From Veillonella sp. 3310 (lineage in GTDB: Bacteria > Bacillota > Negativicutes > Veillonellales > Veillonellaceae), in contig NZ_RQVJ01000001.1 in assembly GCF_003999875.1 (NCBI RefSeq), forward strand, positions 496,001 to 560,000: a stretch of DNA of 64,000 bases, written 5' to 3'. A model generated the notes under the pieces. The model searched no databases, was not told the DNA's origin, and was given only the letters and a program-made list of their open reading frames with translations. The position numbers were made by a program, and so were the translations under genes. Shown in pieces: positions 24,410 to 33,912 of the stretch (the first letter of the stretch is position 1; every line of letters begins with the position of its first letter).

Positions 24410-26776
24410 TTATTTCCGATTTGCATAAATAGCTGGTTTCCCCTCTACATCGGCGCAACTAGTACGACAAGCTTGGCCTTCGCTACATTTCCACACGGGC
24501 TCTGGTTGCGCCTCATACTGTACAAGGTATCCCTTTTTACATCGTGGGCATGCATATTCCTTATGCGTATCATCCAAGACTTTACCACTTGCCATTGGCA
24601 TCGGTGGCATCATCTCTTCCCTAGGTCCCTGTGGTATCCTCACCTTATTCACAAAAGTTTGCTCATCTTTGCTGACTCTCGATTCCCTAGCACCTGACAC
24701 ACTTTCCTTAGACGATGACACATTTTCTGTGTATTTGCATGTTGGAAATCCTGAACACCCATAAAATTCGCCAAACTTCCCTTTCCGTAAGAGCAACTCT
24801 CCCGTTTTACACTTAGGGCAAGACCGTCCAGTAGGCTGCGCGGTAGAAGGATTCCGATTTGTACCTTTTCCATTTCCACCTGTCTCTGTTTTAGACATAG
24901 CCATCTTAGGTGTATTTCCTACTCGTTGTTTGACGTCCTCAATGAGTTGTACAACGAATTTTGTTTGATCTTCTAAAAATACATCAATCGCTTCGTTCCC
25001 TTCGCTCATCTTTGCCAACCGCTCTTCCCACTGCGCCGTCGCATCAGGGTATAGTAAGGAATCTGGTAATGCATCTACCAAGGCATAGGCAGACTCTGTA
25101 GGAACTAAGGTTTTCTTTTTCCCTTCTTCTTTGAGCAAAGGGTTCTTCTTATTATGAATTAAATCTTCAATAATCGTAGCCCGTGTCGCCTCTGTACCTA
25201 TACCGGACACATCTTTTAATTGTTTCTTTAATTCTTCGTCTTTCACATATTTGTGAATTTCCTTCATCGCTTGCACCAAGGTGGCAGACGTAAAACGGCT
25301 TGGTGGTTTCGTTTTCCGTTGGTCCACCTTGCTATCCTTAGCTGTTACTGTCTCTCCTTTTCTCACAGCTGGCAAAGACTTTTCTTCGTCCTCTTGATTC
25401 CCTTCTGATTCTTCTGTAGATTTTACCTTTTTATATAATGCTTTCCAGCCTAAATCGATAACAACACGTCCCGTTGTGGTAAAAAGTTCCCCTTGGTGTG
25501 TCACTTCGATGCGAGTATGCTCATACACATGCTCTGGGTAGAATTGCGCAATATAGGCTTGAGCAATGAGGAAATAAATATTTTGTTCACCTTTGGATAA
25601 GGTATGCAGTGGGCAACGCACTGTGGTCGGTATAATCGCATGATGGGCTGTGACCTTACTGTCATTCCAAGCACGGCTTTTGATAGTAGGATTAGCATCC
25701 ATTGCCCACGCAGCTAATTCCTTATGTCCCATATTCACCAAGTTTGATAGAATGGCTTTCCCATCTGAAAGTTGGTTCACTGGCAAATATTCACAATCTG
25801 ACCGAGGATAGGATGTATATTTTTTCTCATATAATTTCTGTGCAATGTCCAACACTTCCTGTGGCGTATAGTTATATAATTTACCAGCCACAATTTGTAG
25901 TGATGATAAGGAAAACGGCAACCGCTGCCCTTCCTTTTTCTTTTTCTTTTCTACTAGAGAAATCGTACCTTCTGGGGCCTGCATTAATCGTTCACGCAAG
26001 TCATTGAGGATAGCCTGATCCAACATATGCCCATCAGGGTCTAATCCTTGTTGCGTATCTTTCGGTTTCCAAGTGGCCCAAAACTCTCCCTTTTCATGAC
26101 CATATTGTACTTGCAACACATAATATTCTACAGGCACAAAGTTTTGTAGCTCCCGTTCTCTCCGCACCACTAGTGCTAAGGTTGGCGTTTTTACACGACC
26201 AATCGGAAAAGTTACTTTCTTTCCCATATGCTGTTGCTCTAAAGTATAAGCACGGGATAAATTCATCCCCATCAACCAATCTGCACGGGAGCGTGCTAAG
26301 GCCGAATCTTTTAAAGGTTGGTATTTCTTATTATCCTGCATATGTTCTAGGGCATAACGCATCGATTTTTCATCTAGGGCATTGAGCAAGATACGCTCTA
26401 CCGGTTTAGTATTGCCCAAATAATCTAGCATTTCATCGATCAACAATTGCCCTTCCCTGTCCGGGTCACCTGCATTGACAATGGTGCTGGCCTTCTTAAT
26501 TAAACCACTAATCACTTTGAACTGTTTAGCACTCGATGATTTAACTTTCAACTTCCAAGAGGTCGGCAAAATCGGTAATGAATCAAATCTCCAAAATTTA
26601 TATTTTTCATCATAGTCACCTGGCTCTACTTGTTCTAGCATATGACCAAAAGCCCAAGTAATGACATCGTCGCCTTGCACGATATACCCATCATGTCGCT
26701 TGGCGCTCTGCGAGTTTGGTAACACTTGGCTTAACTCTCGCCCTACACTGGGTTTTTCCGCAATAAATAAACGCAT
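24410..26776 (-). CDS. topB: DNA topoisomerase III
   Basis: A type IA topoisomerase of 788 residues that passes single strands and decatenates DNA. The TOPRIM domain starts at once (RLFIAEKPSVGRELSQVLP), with the acidic triad region VNAGDPDREGQLLIDEML near 102-119. The catalytic tyrosine is in KYTSYPRSDCEYLP near 315-328. GIGTEATRATIIE is also present. The C-terminus has a topoisomerase zinc ribbon (CPKCKTGELLLRKGKFGEFYGC, broken by GFPTC) and a second Cys cluster (CPRCKKG ... CRTSC), both usual for Firmicute TopB. It is monocistronic. Confidence 0.95.
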   Translation of the reverse strand: MRLFIAEKPSVGRELSQVLPNSQSAKRHDGYIVQGDDVITWAFGHMLEQVEPGDYDEKYKFWRFDSLPILPTSWKLKVKSSSAKQFKVISGLIKKASTIVNAGDPDREGQLLIDEMLDYLGNTKPVERILLNALDEKSMRYALEHMQDNKKYQPLKDSALARSRADWLMGMNLSRAYTLEQQHMGKKVTFPIGRVKTPTLALVVRRERELQNFVPVEYYVLQVQYGHEKGEFWATWKPKDTQQGLDPDGHMLDQAILNDLRERLMQAPEGTISLVEKKKKKEGQRLPFSLSSLQIVAGKLYNYTPQEVLDIAQKLYEKKYTSYPRSDCEYLPVNQLSDGKAILSNLVNMGHKELAAWAMDANPTIKSRAWNDSKVTAHHAIIPTTVRCPLHTLSKGEQNIYFLIAQAYIAQFYPEHVYEHTRIEVTHQGELFTTTGRVVIDLGWKALYKKVKSTEESEGNQEDEEKSLPAVRKGETVTAKDSKVDQRKTKPPSRFTSATLVQAMKEIHKYVKDEELKKQLKDVSGIGTEATRATIIEDLIHNKKNPLLKEEGKKKTLVPTESAYALVDALPDSLLYPDATAQWEERLAKMSEGNEAIDVFLEDQTKFVVQLIEDVKQRVGNTPKMAMSKTETGGNGKGTNRNPSTAQPTGRSCPKCKTGELLLRKGKFGEFYGCSGFPTCKYTENVSSSKESVSGARESRVSKDEQTFVNKVRIPQGPREEMMPPMPMASGKVLDDTHKEYACPRCKKGYLVQYEAQPEPVWKCSEGQACRTSCADVEGKPAIYANRK

Positions 26777-27306
26777 ATGCTCCCTCTTCCTACTTACTAC
26801 TATGTATAACTATGTTTAACTAACTATTTCCTACTATTAATGACTTTTATTAGTTTCTATTATTATAGGTGTTCTTTACGCTGGCTTTTATTATACTACG
26901 ATTGCACACCAAAATTAAACAGGTACCTACTTTCTCAATACTTTGCAAAACAATCTATTTCTACACATTTTACAACTGTTATTTCATAGATATAATACGC
27001 ACACATCCGTTTCAACTTACAACACCTCTCACCGTAAGACTACTCTAGATATGATATCCCTATCCATTTCAATATATCTTATATTCTACAAAAATATTTC
27101 TCTAGTCATCATGCATAGTCCTTTAAAATTTCCTACCAGTACTACTTATACATAAATATAGCAAATGCACTGTACTGATGCATTGCAACTAAACAACACT
27201 TTTCCTAACTTTCACCATCCAATCCTATACAGGGAGGGCTCAAATAGTATATAATTTTAAAGATATGAAAGTATATACCATACACATGGATTAATAGAGG
27301 TGAATT
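26777..27306. other. Divergent AT-rich region between topB and prfC
   Basis: 530 bp with no credible gene; short open frames have no ribosome binding site. A TATAAT at 27250-27255 lies 52 bp before the prfC ATG and could be its -10. AGAGGTGAATT is the prfC ribosome binding site. Nothing else structured was noticed. Confidence 0.5.
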
Positions 27307-28896
27307 ATGACATTTTTAGAAGAAGTAACTCGGCGCCGTACGTTCGCCATCATTTCTCACCCAGATGCGGGTAAAACAACGTTGACGGAAAAACTATTAT
27401 TATACGGTGGTGCGATCCACTTGGCAGGTTCTGTTAAGTCTAGAAAAACGCAAAAATATGCTGTGTCTGACTGGATGGAAATTGAAAAGCAACGTGGTAT
27501 CTCTGTTACCAGCTCCGTATTACAATTTGATTATGATGGTCATCGCGTGAACATCCTAGATACCCCTGGTCACCAAGACTTCTCTGAAGATACATACCGT
27601 ACCTTGATGGCGGCAGATAGTGCTGTCATGTTGATTGACGTGGCGAAAGGCGTGGAGGCACAAACAAAAAAACTATTCGCCGTTTGTAAAGAACGTGGTA
27701 TTCCTATTTTTACCTTCGTTAACAAGATTGACCACTTCGGTCGCAATCCATTTGATTTAATGGAAGAAATTGAAAATTCTCTCGGCATTCGTGCCGTCCC
27801 TATGAACTGGCCTGTAGGTATTAACGGTGAATACCAAGGTGTATACGACCGGGAAACGAATACTGTAGAGTTATTTGAAAAAGATGAGTCTCACGGTCAA
27901 AAGAAACTAGCCTCCACTAAGGGCGATGTTCACGATCCAGCGTTCCGTGAACTTCTAGGCGACGAAGTACATCAATCCTTAATCGATGACATTGAACTTC
28001 TCGATGTGGCTGGTGATGCGTTCGACTTAGAAAAAGTCAAAGCTGGTGAATTAACACCCATGTTCTTTGGCTCTGCTATGACAAACTTTGGGGTCAAACC
28101 ATTCCTTGAAAAATTCTTGGAACTAGCTCCTATGCCAGCGCCTCGTATAGCCCGCGAAGAAACGGTAGAACCTACATCTGAGGACTTCTCTGCCTTCGTA
28201 TTTAAAATCCAAGCGAACATGAATCCAAACCACCATGACCGTATTGTATTCATGCGTATTTGCTCCGGTAAGTTTGAAAAAGGCATGAACGTACTTCACC
28301 AACAATCTGGTAAAACATTGCGCCTGTCTCAACCACAACAGTTCTTAGCCACAGAGCGTACCATTATCGATGAAGCCTATCCAGGAGACATCATCGGTGT
28401 CTTCGATGCTGGTACTATGGGCGTAGGTGATAGCTTATGTGCATCCAATCACAAAGTGACATTCAGCGACTTCCCTGTATTCCCACCAGAGTTCTTCGCT
28501 CGTGTAACCCCAAAAGATTCCATGAAGCGTAAACAATTCTTGAAAGGCATGACACAATTAGCACAAGAAGGGGCTGTACAAATCTTTGAACCTCTCTACT
28601 CTATGGATTCCTTTGTAGTCGGTGCTGTAGGTATGCTCCAATTTGAAGTATTGCAATACCGTTTGAAACACGAATACGGCGTTGACCTTGTGAACAATTC
28701 CTTACCATATGGCGTAGCTCGCTGGATCGATGGCGAGGTCGATGTGAACAGTCTAAAAGGTATGGACAATGCGATGATTGTAAAAGATAACCGTGGTCGC
28801 CTCGTTGTTCTTATCTCCAACGAATGGCAAATGGGGTGGGTCGTAGAACGCAATCCAGATGTAACATTCTTGCATGCTCCCAAGTTAGAGGCATAA
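27307..28896 (+). CDS. prfC: Peptide chain release factor 3
   Basis: A translational GTPase that removes RF1/RF2 from the ribosome after peptide release. G1 is SHPDAGKTTLTEKLL near 18-32, G3 is DTPGHQDFSEDTYR near 83, and G4 is NKIDHFGRNP near 137. RF3-specific segments include KSRKTQKYAVSDWMEIEKQR and the domain III motif VGAVGMLQFEVLQYRL. Length is 529 residues, as usual. It is convergent with the polysaccharide deacetylase gene. Confidence 0.96.
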   Translation: MTFLEEVTRRRTFAIISHPDAGKTTLTEKLLLYGGAIHLAGSVKSRKTQKYAVSDWMEIEKQRGISVTSSVLQFDYDGHRVNILDTPGHQDFSEDTYRTLMAADSAVMLIDVAKGVEAQTKKLFAVCKERGIPIFTFVNKIDHFGRNPFDLMEEIENSLGIRAVPMNWPVGINGEYQGVYDRETNTVELFEKDESHGQKKLASTKGDVHDPAFRELLGDEVHQSLIDDIELLDVAGDAFDLEKVKAGELTPMFFGSAMTNFGVKPFLEKFLELAPMPAPRIAREETVEPTSEDFSAFVFKIQANMNPNHHDRIVFMRICSGKFEKGMNVLHQQSGKTLRLSQPQQFLATERTIIDEAYPGDIIGVFDAGTMGVGDSLCASNHKVTFSDFPVFPPEFFARVTPKDSMKRKQFLKGMTQLAQEGAVQIFEPLYSMDSFVVGAVGMLQFEVLQYRLKHEYGVDLVNNSLPYGVARWIDGEVDVNSLKGMDNAMIVKDNRGRLVVLISNEWQMGWVVERNPDVTFLHAPKLEA

Positions 28897-29011
28897 CATA
28901 TTCTATACTTAGATATACAAATCACTAAGGTTCATACTACTTGTAGCACAATAAAAGATAGTATATATTATTTCTAAATAAAATAGAGACTGAACAAAAT
29001 AGCTTCAAATA

Positions 29012-29057
29012 AAAAAAGAGGAAAGTTGATCAAAAAGTATCAACTTCCCTCTTTTTT
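29012..29057. repeat. Convergent-end stem-loop repeat, copy 3 (bidirectional terminator)
   Basis: The arms at 29012-29030 and 29039-29057 form a 19-position stem with one mismatch on the plus strand (a wobble on the minus strand). The core is GAGGAAAGTTGAT. It lies between converging prfC and the deacetylase gene. Confidence 0.85.
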
Positions 29058-29135
29058 CTATTTTACACACCAAAAGGGGCACATGACCTCTTTATTATCA
29101 TCTCTTCTAGTATGTCAAAGATACCGTATAATAGG

Positions 29136-29972
29136 CTAAAACAACGGTTCCAAATCTGCTAATCCTTTCAAATTCCATTCTAACAATTTATCATGGATGC
29201 GCCACATAAATGCATTTTCCCATGGATAATGTAATCGAACCCAGAAATTTTCAAAAGGTGTATCATTGAAAAACACGGCTTGTCTTGGCAAATTAAATAG
29301 ATCTTGGCCTGGCTCTACATTCCCTGCTTGCACGGTAAAGGCCATCCGATAGCCACTTTCTTCAGAAATCTTATCTACATCTTTGTTAGCAAATCCACCT
29401 GGATATGCAATGTACCGAACAGGATGCTTCATGCGATCTTCTAAGACTGCTTTCGAGCTAATGAGTTCATCCCGTGCTTGGTCTAAGGACATATTGCGCA
29501 AATCTTTATGATTCACTGTATGACTTTGGATATCGATACCATTCGCTTGCATTTCTTTCAATTGCTCTACATTGACAAATCGATTTTCTCCAATGGAACT
29601 AGTAATCATAAACAAGGTTGCTTTCATATTGTATTCTTTCAGAATTGGCATAGCATGTTGATAGTTATCAATATATCCATCATCAAAAGTAATTAGTACT
29701 GGCTTGTCGGGCAAATCAGTTCCCTTTGTCACGTACTCGTATAACTCATCCAACGTAATGGTATGATATCCCTCATCATGAAGATATTGCATTTGCTTTT
29801 TGAACTCTTCCGGTGGTACCACTAAAGAATGTCGAATCCCTGTATCAATACGATGATAATTTAAAACGGGAACACCTACTGCCTTATAATCCCAAGAACG
29901 TTGGTATTGTATTCCCAAATATACACCTACGGCTACAATAAGCCCTAATATACCTATAATAATCCGTTTCAC
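29136..29972 (-). CDS. Membrane-anchored polysaccharide deacetylase (NodB domain)
   Basis: A carbohydrate esterase family 4 type protein of 278 residues. An N-terminal hydrophobic segment (IIIGILGLIVAVGVYLGI) is a signal anchor, so the enzyme would act outside the inner membrane. PVLNYHRID near 35-43, the metal and catalytic motif LITFDDGYIDNYQ near 93-105, the histidines of IQSHTVNHKDLR near 150, and YPGGFANKDV near 193 are visible. Possible substrates are peptidoglycan or a surface polysaccharide. It is monocistronic, with the shared terminator repeat downstream. Confidence 0.9.
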   Translation of the reverse strand: MKRIIIGILGLIVAVGVYLGIQYQRSWDYKAVGVPVLNYHRIDTGIRHSLVVPPEEFKKQMQYLHDEGYHTITLDELYEYVTKGTDLPDKPVLITFDDGYIDNYQHAMPILKEYNMKATLFMITSSIGENRFVNVEQLKEMQANGIDIQSHTVNHKDLRNMSLDQARDELISSKAVLEDRMKHPVRYIAYPGGFANKDVDKISEESGYRMAFTVQAGNVEPGQDLFNLPRQAVFFNDTPFENFWVRLHYPWENAFMWRIHDKLLEWNLKGLADLEPLF

Positions 29973-30421
29973 ATTAACCTCACATGTTAGTAACTTTACC
30001 TAATGATTCTATATTTACAAAACGATGTAAATATGACTTTACTATAGTACCACACTTCGCTAAATTTATCAGTTGTTTTTCATAAATTTATCCATCTTTT
30101 ATATAAAACACCCTATTTTCTACTTTTCAATTATATTATTTTTGCAACTATTACATTACCAAAAATCATCAATAGTATGTAATGTATACATCATGCATCA
30201 TCATGTACCGCCTTTCATACGTTTACATTTCTACATTCTATAGAATGCCTTTAATAGTTGTTTACAATTAATATGATATATCCTATCTCCCTTATCTATG
30301 AAAAGAGCTCATACATAGCGCTATAGTGGAAAAAATCACTATGACGAATGCCCCTATTTCATGCTATGATAAGAGCATAAGTTTTATCTAATATGCATCT
30401 TGTTCCAAAGGGGGTTGTACT
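29973..30421. other. Divergent AT-rich region between the deacetylase and gltS
   Basis: 449 bp without a credible gene. An inverted repeat ATAGTG-N8-CACTAT (30323-30342) lies about 80 bp before gltS and could be an operator. TGATAAGA at 30367-30374 may be an extended -10 for gltS. AAAGGGGG at 30407-30414 is the gltS ribosome binding site. Confidence 0.45.
30323..30342. promoter_or_regulatory. Operator-like inverted repeat upstream of gltS
   Basis: ATAGTG (30323-30328) and CACTAT (30337-30342) are a perfect 6-8-6 palindrome. It sits just upstream of the likely gltS promoter. The regulator is unknown. Confidence 0.35.
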
Positions 30422-31666
30422 ATGAAAGGTCTTATCGACTTGAGTCTAGTCAACGGAATCTGGACATTAAAACTGTCTATGATTCAAACGGTAGCATTAG
30501 CTATTGTTACATTATATTTAGGGGAATTTATCAAAAAGCATTCTCCATTCTTACAACGTGTGAGTATGCCTGCACCAGCCGTAGGTGGTTTGCCATTTGC
30601 ATTTTTATGTGCCTTCTTATCCTATTATAAAATTGTAAATATTATCTTTGATAGTGCCTTGCAATCATTCCTAATGTTAGCCTTCTTCACCACTATCGGT
30701 CTTATGGCAAGCTTAAATGTTCTTAAAAAAGGTGGAGTCGCTATTATCTTCTTCTGGATTGTATGTACCATCTGGATTGTCTTTCAAAATGGAGCGGGCA
30801 TCATGATTGCCAAAGCTATGGGTATTGAACCAATTTTTGGTATTATGGCTGGTTCTGTTTCTATGATGGGTGGCCTTGGTACAGCAGGTGCCTTCGGCCC
30901 TCATTTCGAAGAGTTAACTGGTGTTCCAGGTGTGGCTTCTGCCGCTATCGCAGCCGCTACATTCGGTATGGTAGCTGGTACATTGCTAGGTGCTCCTGTA
31001 GGTGACCGTATTATCAAAATGCACAATGTCCCTACTCCTGTCGATCATCCTGAATTATTAGAAGCTGACGGTATCGATATTAATGAATCCGACTCTGAAA
31101 GTAAATTATTCGATTTACAGTCGTTAATGCATGTCATTGCTTTTGTAGGTATTTCCTTAGGACTTGGCACATTAGTCAGTGCTCTACTATCTTCCGTATT
31201 CGGTCCATTACCTGCCTATATCGGTGCTATGATTGTCGGCGCTTGCATTCGTAACTATGCTGACTTCACTGGTCACATTACTATTAATAGTGCTGCTCTT
31301 GATGCGGTTTCCAATGTATCTTTGAGTATCTTCGTTACTATGGCTATTAACAGCTTGAAATTAGCACAATTAGTTGACTTAGCATTACCTTTAATGGCAA
31401 TCTTAGCTGCACAAATGGTGTTGATTACAATCTTCGCATACTTAATCTACTGGTTGTTCAAACGCAACTATGATTCTGTTATGTTAGGTGCTGGTGCTAT
31501 TGGTTTCGGCTTAGGTGCTACACCAAATGCATTGGTAAACATGTTGTCCTTGGCTTCTAAATACGGTCCATCTCCAAAAGCATGGTTAGTCGTATCTTTA
31601 GTAGGGGCCTTCCTCATCGACTTTACAAATGCATTCTTAATCACATTTATGGCGAAATTGATTTAA
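30422..31666 (+). CDS. gltS: Sodium/glutamate symporter GltS
   Basis: An inner-membrane Na+-coupled glutamate importer of 414 residues with about ten to twelve hydrophobic segments. Family features are PAPAVGGLPFAFL near 50 and the first re-entrant loop region SVSMMGGLGTAGAFGPHFEE near 145-165. The second half has the related GLGATPNALVNMLSLASKYGPS near 361-382. It is followed by its own terminator, so it is probably not co-transcribed with the flavoenzyme operon 200 bp downstream. Confidence 0.94.
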   Translation: MKGLIDLSLVNGIWTLKLSMIQTVALAIVTLYLGEFIKKHSPFLQRVSMPAPAVGGLPFAFLCAFLSYYKIVNIIFDSALQSFLMLAFFTTIGLMASLNVLKKGGVAIIFFWIVCTIWIVFQNGAGIMIAKAMGIEPIFGIMAGSVSMMGGLGTAGAFGPHFEELTGVPGVASAAIAAATFGMVAGTLLGAPVGDRIIKMHNVPTPVDHPELLEADGIDINESDSESKLFDLQSLMHVIAFVGISLGLGTLVSALLSSVFGPLPAYIGAMIVGACIRNYADFTGHITINSAALDAVSNVSLSIFVTMAINSLKLAQLVDLALPLMAILAAQMVLITIFAYLIYWLFKRNYDSVMLGAGAIGFGLGATPNALVNMLSLASKYGPSPKAWLVVSLVGAFLIDFTNAFLITFMAKLI

Positions 31667-31693
31667 TTAATTCTTCTATACGCCATCCTAAAC

Positions 31694-31734
31694 AAAAAAG
31701 GATTCTATAACATCTGTTGTAGAGTCCTTTTTCT
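31694..31734 (+). terminator. Terminator of gltS
   Basis: AAAAAAGGATTCTATAACA pairs with TGTTGTAGAGTCCTTTTT around a 2-nt loop, with wobbles. A T-run follows on the plus strand. Confidence 0.8.
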
Positions 31735-31868
31735 ATACTCAGCCTTTCTTTCCATACTCTTTCATCTATGCATTATATTTATCCTTATTATCTTTTATTT
31801 GAAAGTTGGATGTGCTATACTTAAATTATCTTTTATAATATATTGCACATTTATGGGAGGGGTTTAGT

Positions 31869-32996
31869 ATGAGCAGTTTTTACAATGAAGCTAGAGAATT
31901 TGCAAAACGTTTTATTGATCCAATTGCAAAAGAAATTGATGAGCAAGAACATTTTCCAGAAGAAGTATTTAAAGAATTAGGAAAAGCTGGTTATTTCAAA
32001 TTAATGATTCCTACAGAGTTAGGTGGTTTAGGAAAAACAATGAAAGAACATGCAGAAGCATGCCGCGCCTTTGCTAAATCTAGTGCAACGGTTGCCTTAT
32101 GCTATATGATGCATAACGTAGCTTTAAATTGTGTTCTTTCCTACGCTGATGATGCACTAAAATCTAGAATTTGCAGAGATATTGTAGAAAATGAAACTTT
32201 TATGGCGTTAGCTTATAGCGAATTAGGTACTGGGACTCATTTCTATATTTCTGATGTAAAAACTGCTTTCAAAGATACGTCTGTTGTATTCAATGGTCTA
32301 AAAAGCATGGTTACCTCTGCGGAATATGCTTCTTATTACTTAGTTCTCACTCCTTCCGACGTAGAAGGTGGCATTGATAACTGGGTATTCCCATTGGGTA
32401 CTCCTGGCTTAGATTTTAAACCGTCCACATGGCATGGCCTTGGCATGCGTGGCAACGTATCTTGCCAAATGGAAATCAATGACGTGGAATTAGACAAAGG
32501 CTTACGTATTGGTACTGCTGGTTCTGGCGTAGACCAAGTATTCACGATCGTGGCAACGTACTTCATCACTGGTCTTGCGGCTGTGTACACTGGATTATGT
32601 GAAGCTATTTTAGCAGAAGCCATTAACCATACTACCAACAGAAAATACCCTGATGGCAAATCCCTCAGCGAAATTGAAACTGTACAAATTCACTTAGCAA
32701 AAATTTACAGCCAAACTAACTCTGCTATCCTTAGCACAAACGAAGCAGTTCGCAGCTTCTTAGCTAATGATGCCGACATGTTAGCTAAAATACTATCCGC
32801 TCGTATTGTTGCTAGTGAAACAGCTATTGAATTAGCTCGTTTAGGCATGCGTGTAGGCGGTGGTAAAGCCTATAACCGTGCAGGTAATATGGAACGTTAT
32901 TTACGTGACTCCTTTGCTAGTCATATCATGGCTCCTAGCGTTGATGTATTAACAGTATGGTTAGGTAAAGCTATTACAGGACAACAACTTCCATAA
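31869..32996 (+). CDS. Acyl-CoA dehydrogenase-fold flavoenzyme lacking the usual catalytic glutamate
   Basis: 375 residues with the acyl-CoA dehydrogenase fold: N-terminal helical domain (ARE..KRFIDPIAKEIDEQEHFPEEVF), middle beta domain (MALAYSELGTGTH, GLKSMVTSAEYASYYLVL) and C-terminal helical domain with RVGGGKAYNRAGNMERYLRD. In classical enzymes the last segment reads YEGTSEIQ and supplies the catalytic base; here it is HIMAPSVDVL, so that glutamate is absent. Related proteins without it act as flavin monooxygenases or other oxidoreductases. It is the first gene of a plus-strand set with PhnD-like, MetE-like and OsmC-like genes. GGGAGGGG precedes the ATG. Confidence 0.85.
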   Translation: MSSFYNEAREFAKRFIDPIAKEIDEQEHFPEEVFKELGKAGYFKLMIPTELGGLGKTMKEHAEACRAFAKSSATVALCYMMHNVALNCVLSYADDALKSRICRDIVENETFMALAYSELGTGTHFYISDVKTAFKDTSVVFNGLKSMVTSAEYASYYLVLTPSDVEGGIDNWVFPLGTPGLDFKPSTWHGLGMRGNVSCQMEINDVELDKGLRIGTAGSGVDQVFTIVATYFITGLAAVYTGLCEAILAEAINHTTNRKYPDGKSLSEIETVQIHLAKIYSQTNSAILSTNEAVRSFLANDADMLAKILSARIVASETAIELARLGMRVGGGKAYNRAGNMERYLRDSFASHIMAPSVDVLTVWLGKAITGQQLP

Positions 32997-33013
32997 GAAG
33001 CAATACACATAAC

Positions 33014-33050
33014 AAGTAAAAGGGGAAACTAACACGTCCCCTTTTTACTT
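33014..33050 (+). terminator. Hairpin between the flavoenzyme and PhnD-like genes (terminator or attenuator)
   Basis: AAGTAAAAGGGGA pairs with TCCCCTTTTTACTT (one bulge) around a 10-nt loop. A terminator here would reduce, not abolish, transcription of the next three genes unless they have their own promoter. Confidence 0.7.
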
Positions 33051-33086
33051 AATTCTCTAGTATCATTGACAATGAGGTATACATCT

Positions 33087-33911
33087 ATGAACAAATTAAG
33101 AATTGGCGCTGTTATCTATAATCCAAAAGTAACTGTTATCTGGGGCATTATTGCGAAGTTTTTTGAAGATGAACAATTCCCTATCGAACCAGTGTATTAC
33201 AAAGATTACAAAGCGCAAGTAGATGGTTTATTAGCTGGCGAAATTGATGTGGCTTGGAACTCTCCATTAGCTTGGTTAGATACACATATTCGTACAAAAG
33301 GAACGGCTTTAGATGGTTCTATGCGTGATACTGACCAAAATCGTTGCTCTTATTTGGTGGTAAAAAACAATAGCGGCATTACTACTCTTGCGGATTTAAA
33401 AGGCAAAACCATTGGCTTTGGCGCTATCGACTCTCCACAAGCTCGTTTAATTCCAATTAACCATTTACATACTCATGGATTAGAGTTTGGTACCGATTAT
33501 GTAGAAAAACGCTTTGATATCGGTGTAGGTCTTCATGGTGACCATGTAGGTGGCGAGTTAGATTCAGCTATGGCTTTAAAACATGGCGAAGTAGATGCTA
33601 CTTGGATGTTAGATTTAAACTACAACACTTGGATTGGTGATGGCACACTAGATGAAAGCCAAGTGACAATCCTATCTAAAACTGACCATTTCGATCATTG
33701 TATTTTCTCTGGTCATCCAAATCTTGAAAAAGATAGATTTGAAAAGTTCATCGAAGTACTTCACAAAATGGATTATAACAACCCAGATCATAAAGAAATG
33801 ATGGATATGGAAGGTCTTAAACAATGGGTGTATGGCCGTACTACTGGCTTTAAACAAATTGGAGAGGCGAACGAATATTTACACTTCTTTAATGACTTTC
33901 ACGGAGAATAA
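33087..33911 (+). CDS. PhnD-like binding protein without a signal peptide
   Basis: A periplasmic-binding-protein fold of about 274 residues related to phosphate/phosphonate ABC transporter binding proteins (PhnD-type): LRIGAVIYNPKVT at the start, LLAGEIDVAWNSPLAWL near 48-64, and TTLADLKGKTIGFGAIDSPQ near 97-116. There is no signal peptide or lipobox, and no ABC permease or ATPase gene is adjacent. The product should stay in the cytoplasm and may bind a small ligand for the neighbouring enzymes. The frame is open from 33066, but GAGGT is spaced for the ATG at 33087. Confidence 0.8.
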   Translation: MNKLRIGAVIYNPKVTVIWGIIAKFFEDEQFPIEPVYYKDYKAQVDGLLAGEIDVAWNSPLAWLDTHIRTKGTALDGSMRDTDQNRCSYLVVKNNSGITTLADLKGKTIGFGAIDSPQARLIPINHLHTHGLEFGTDYVEKRFDIGVGLHGDHVGGELDSAMALKHGEVDATWMLDLNYNTWIGDGTLDESQVTILSKTDHFDHCIFSGHPNLEKDRFEKFIEVLHKMDYNNPDHKEMMDMEGLKQWVYGRTTGFKQIGEANEYLHFFNDFHGE

Positions 33912-33912
33912 T

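Noticed and set aside
26943-27155. 70-codon frame in the topB-prfC gap
   Set aside because: AT-rich, no ribosome binding site and no recognisable composition of a real protein.
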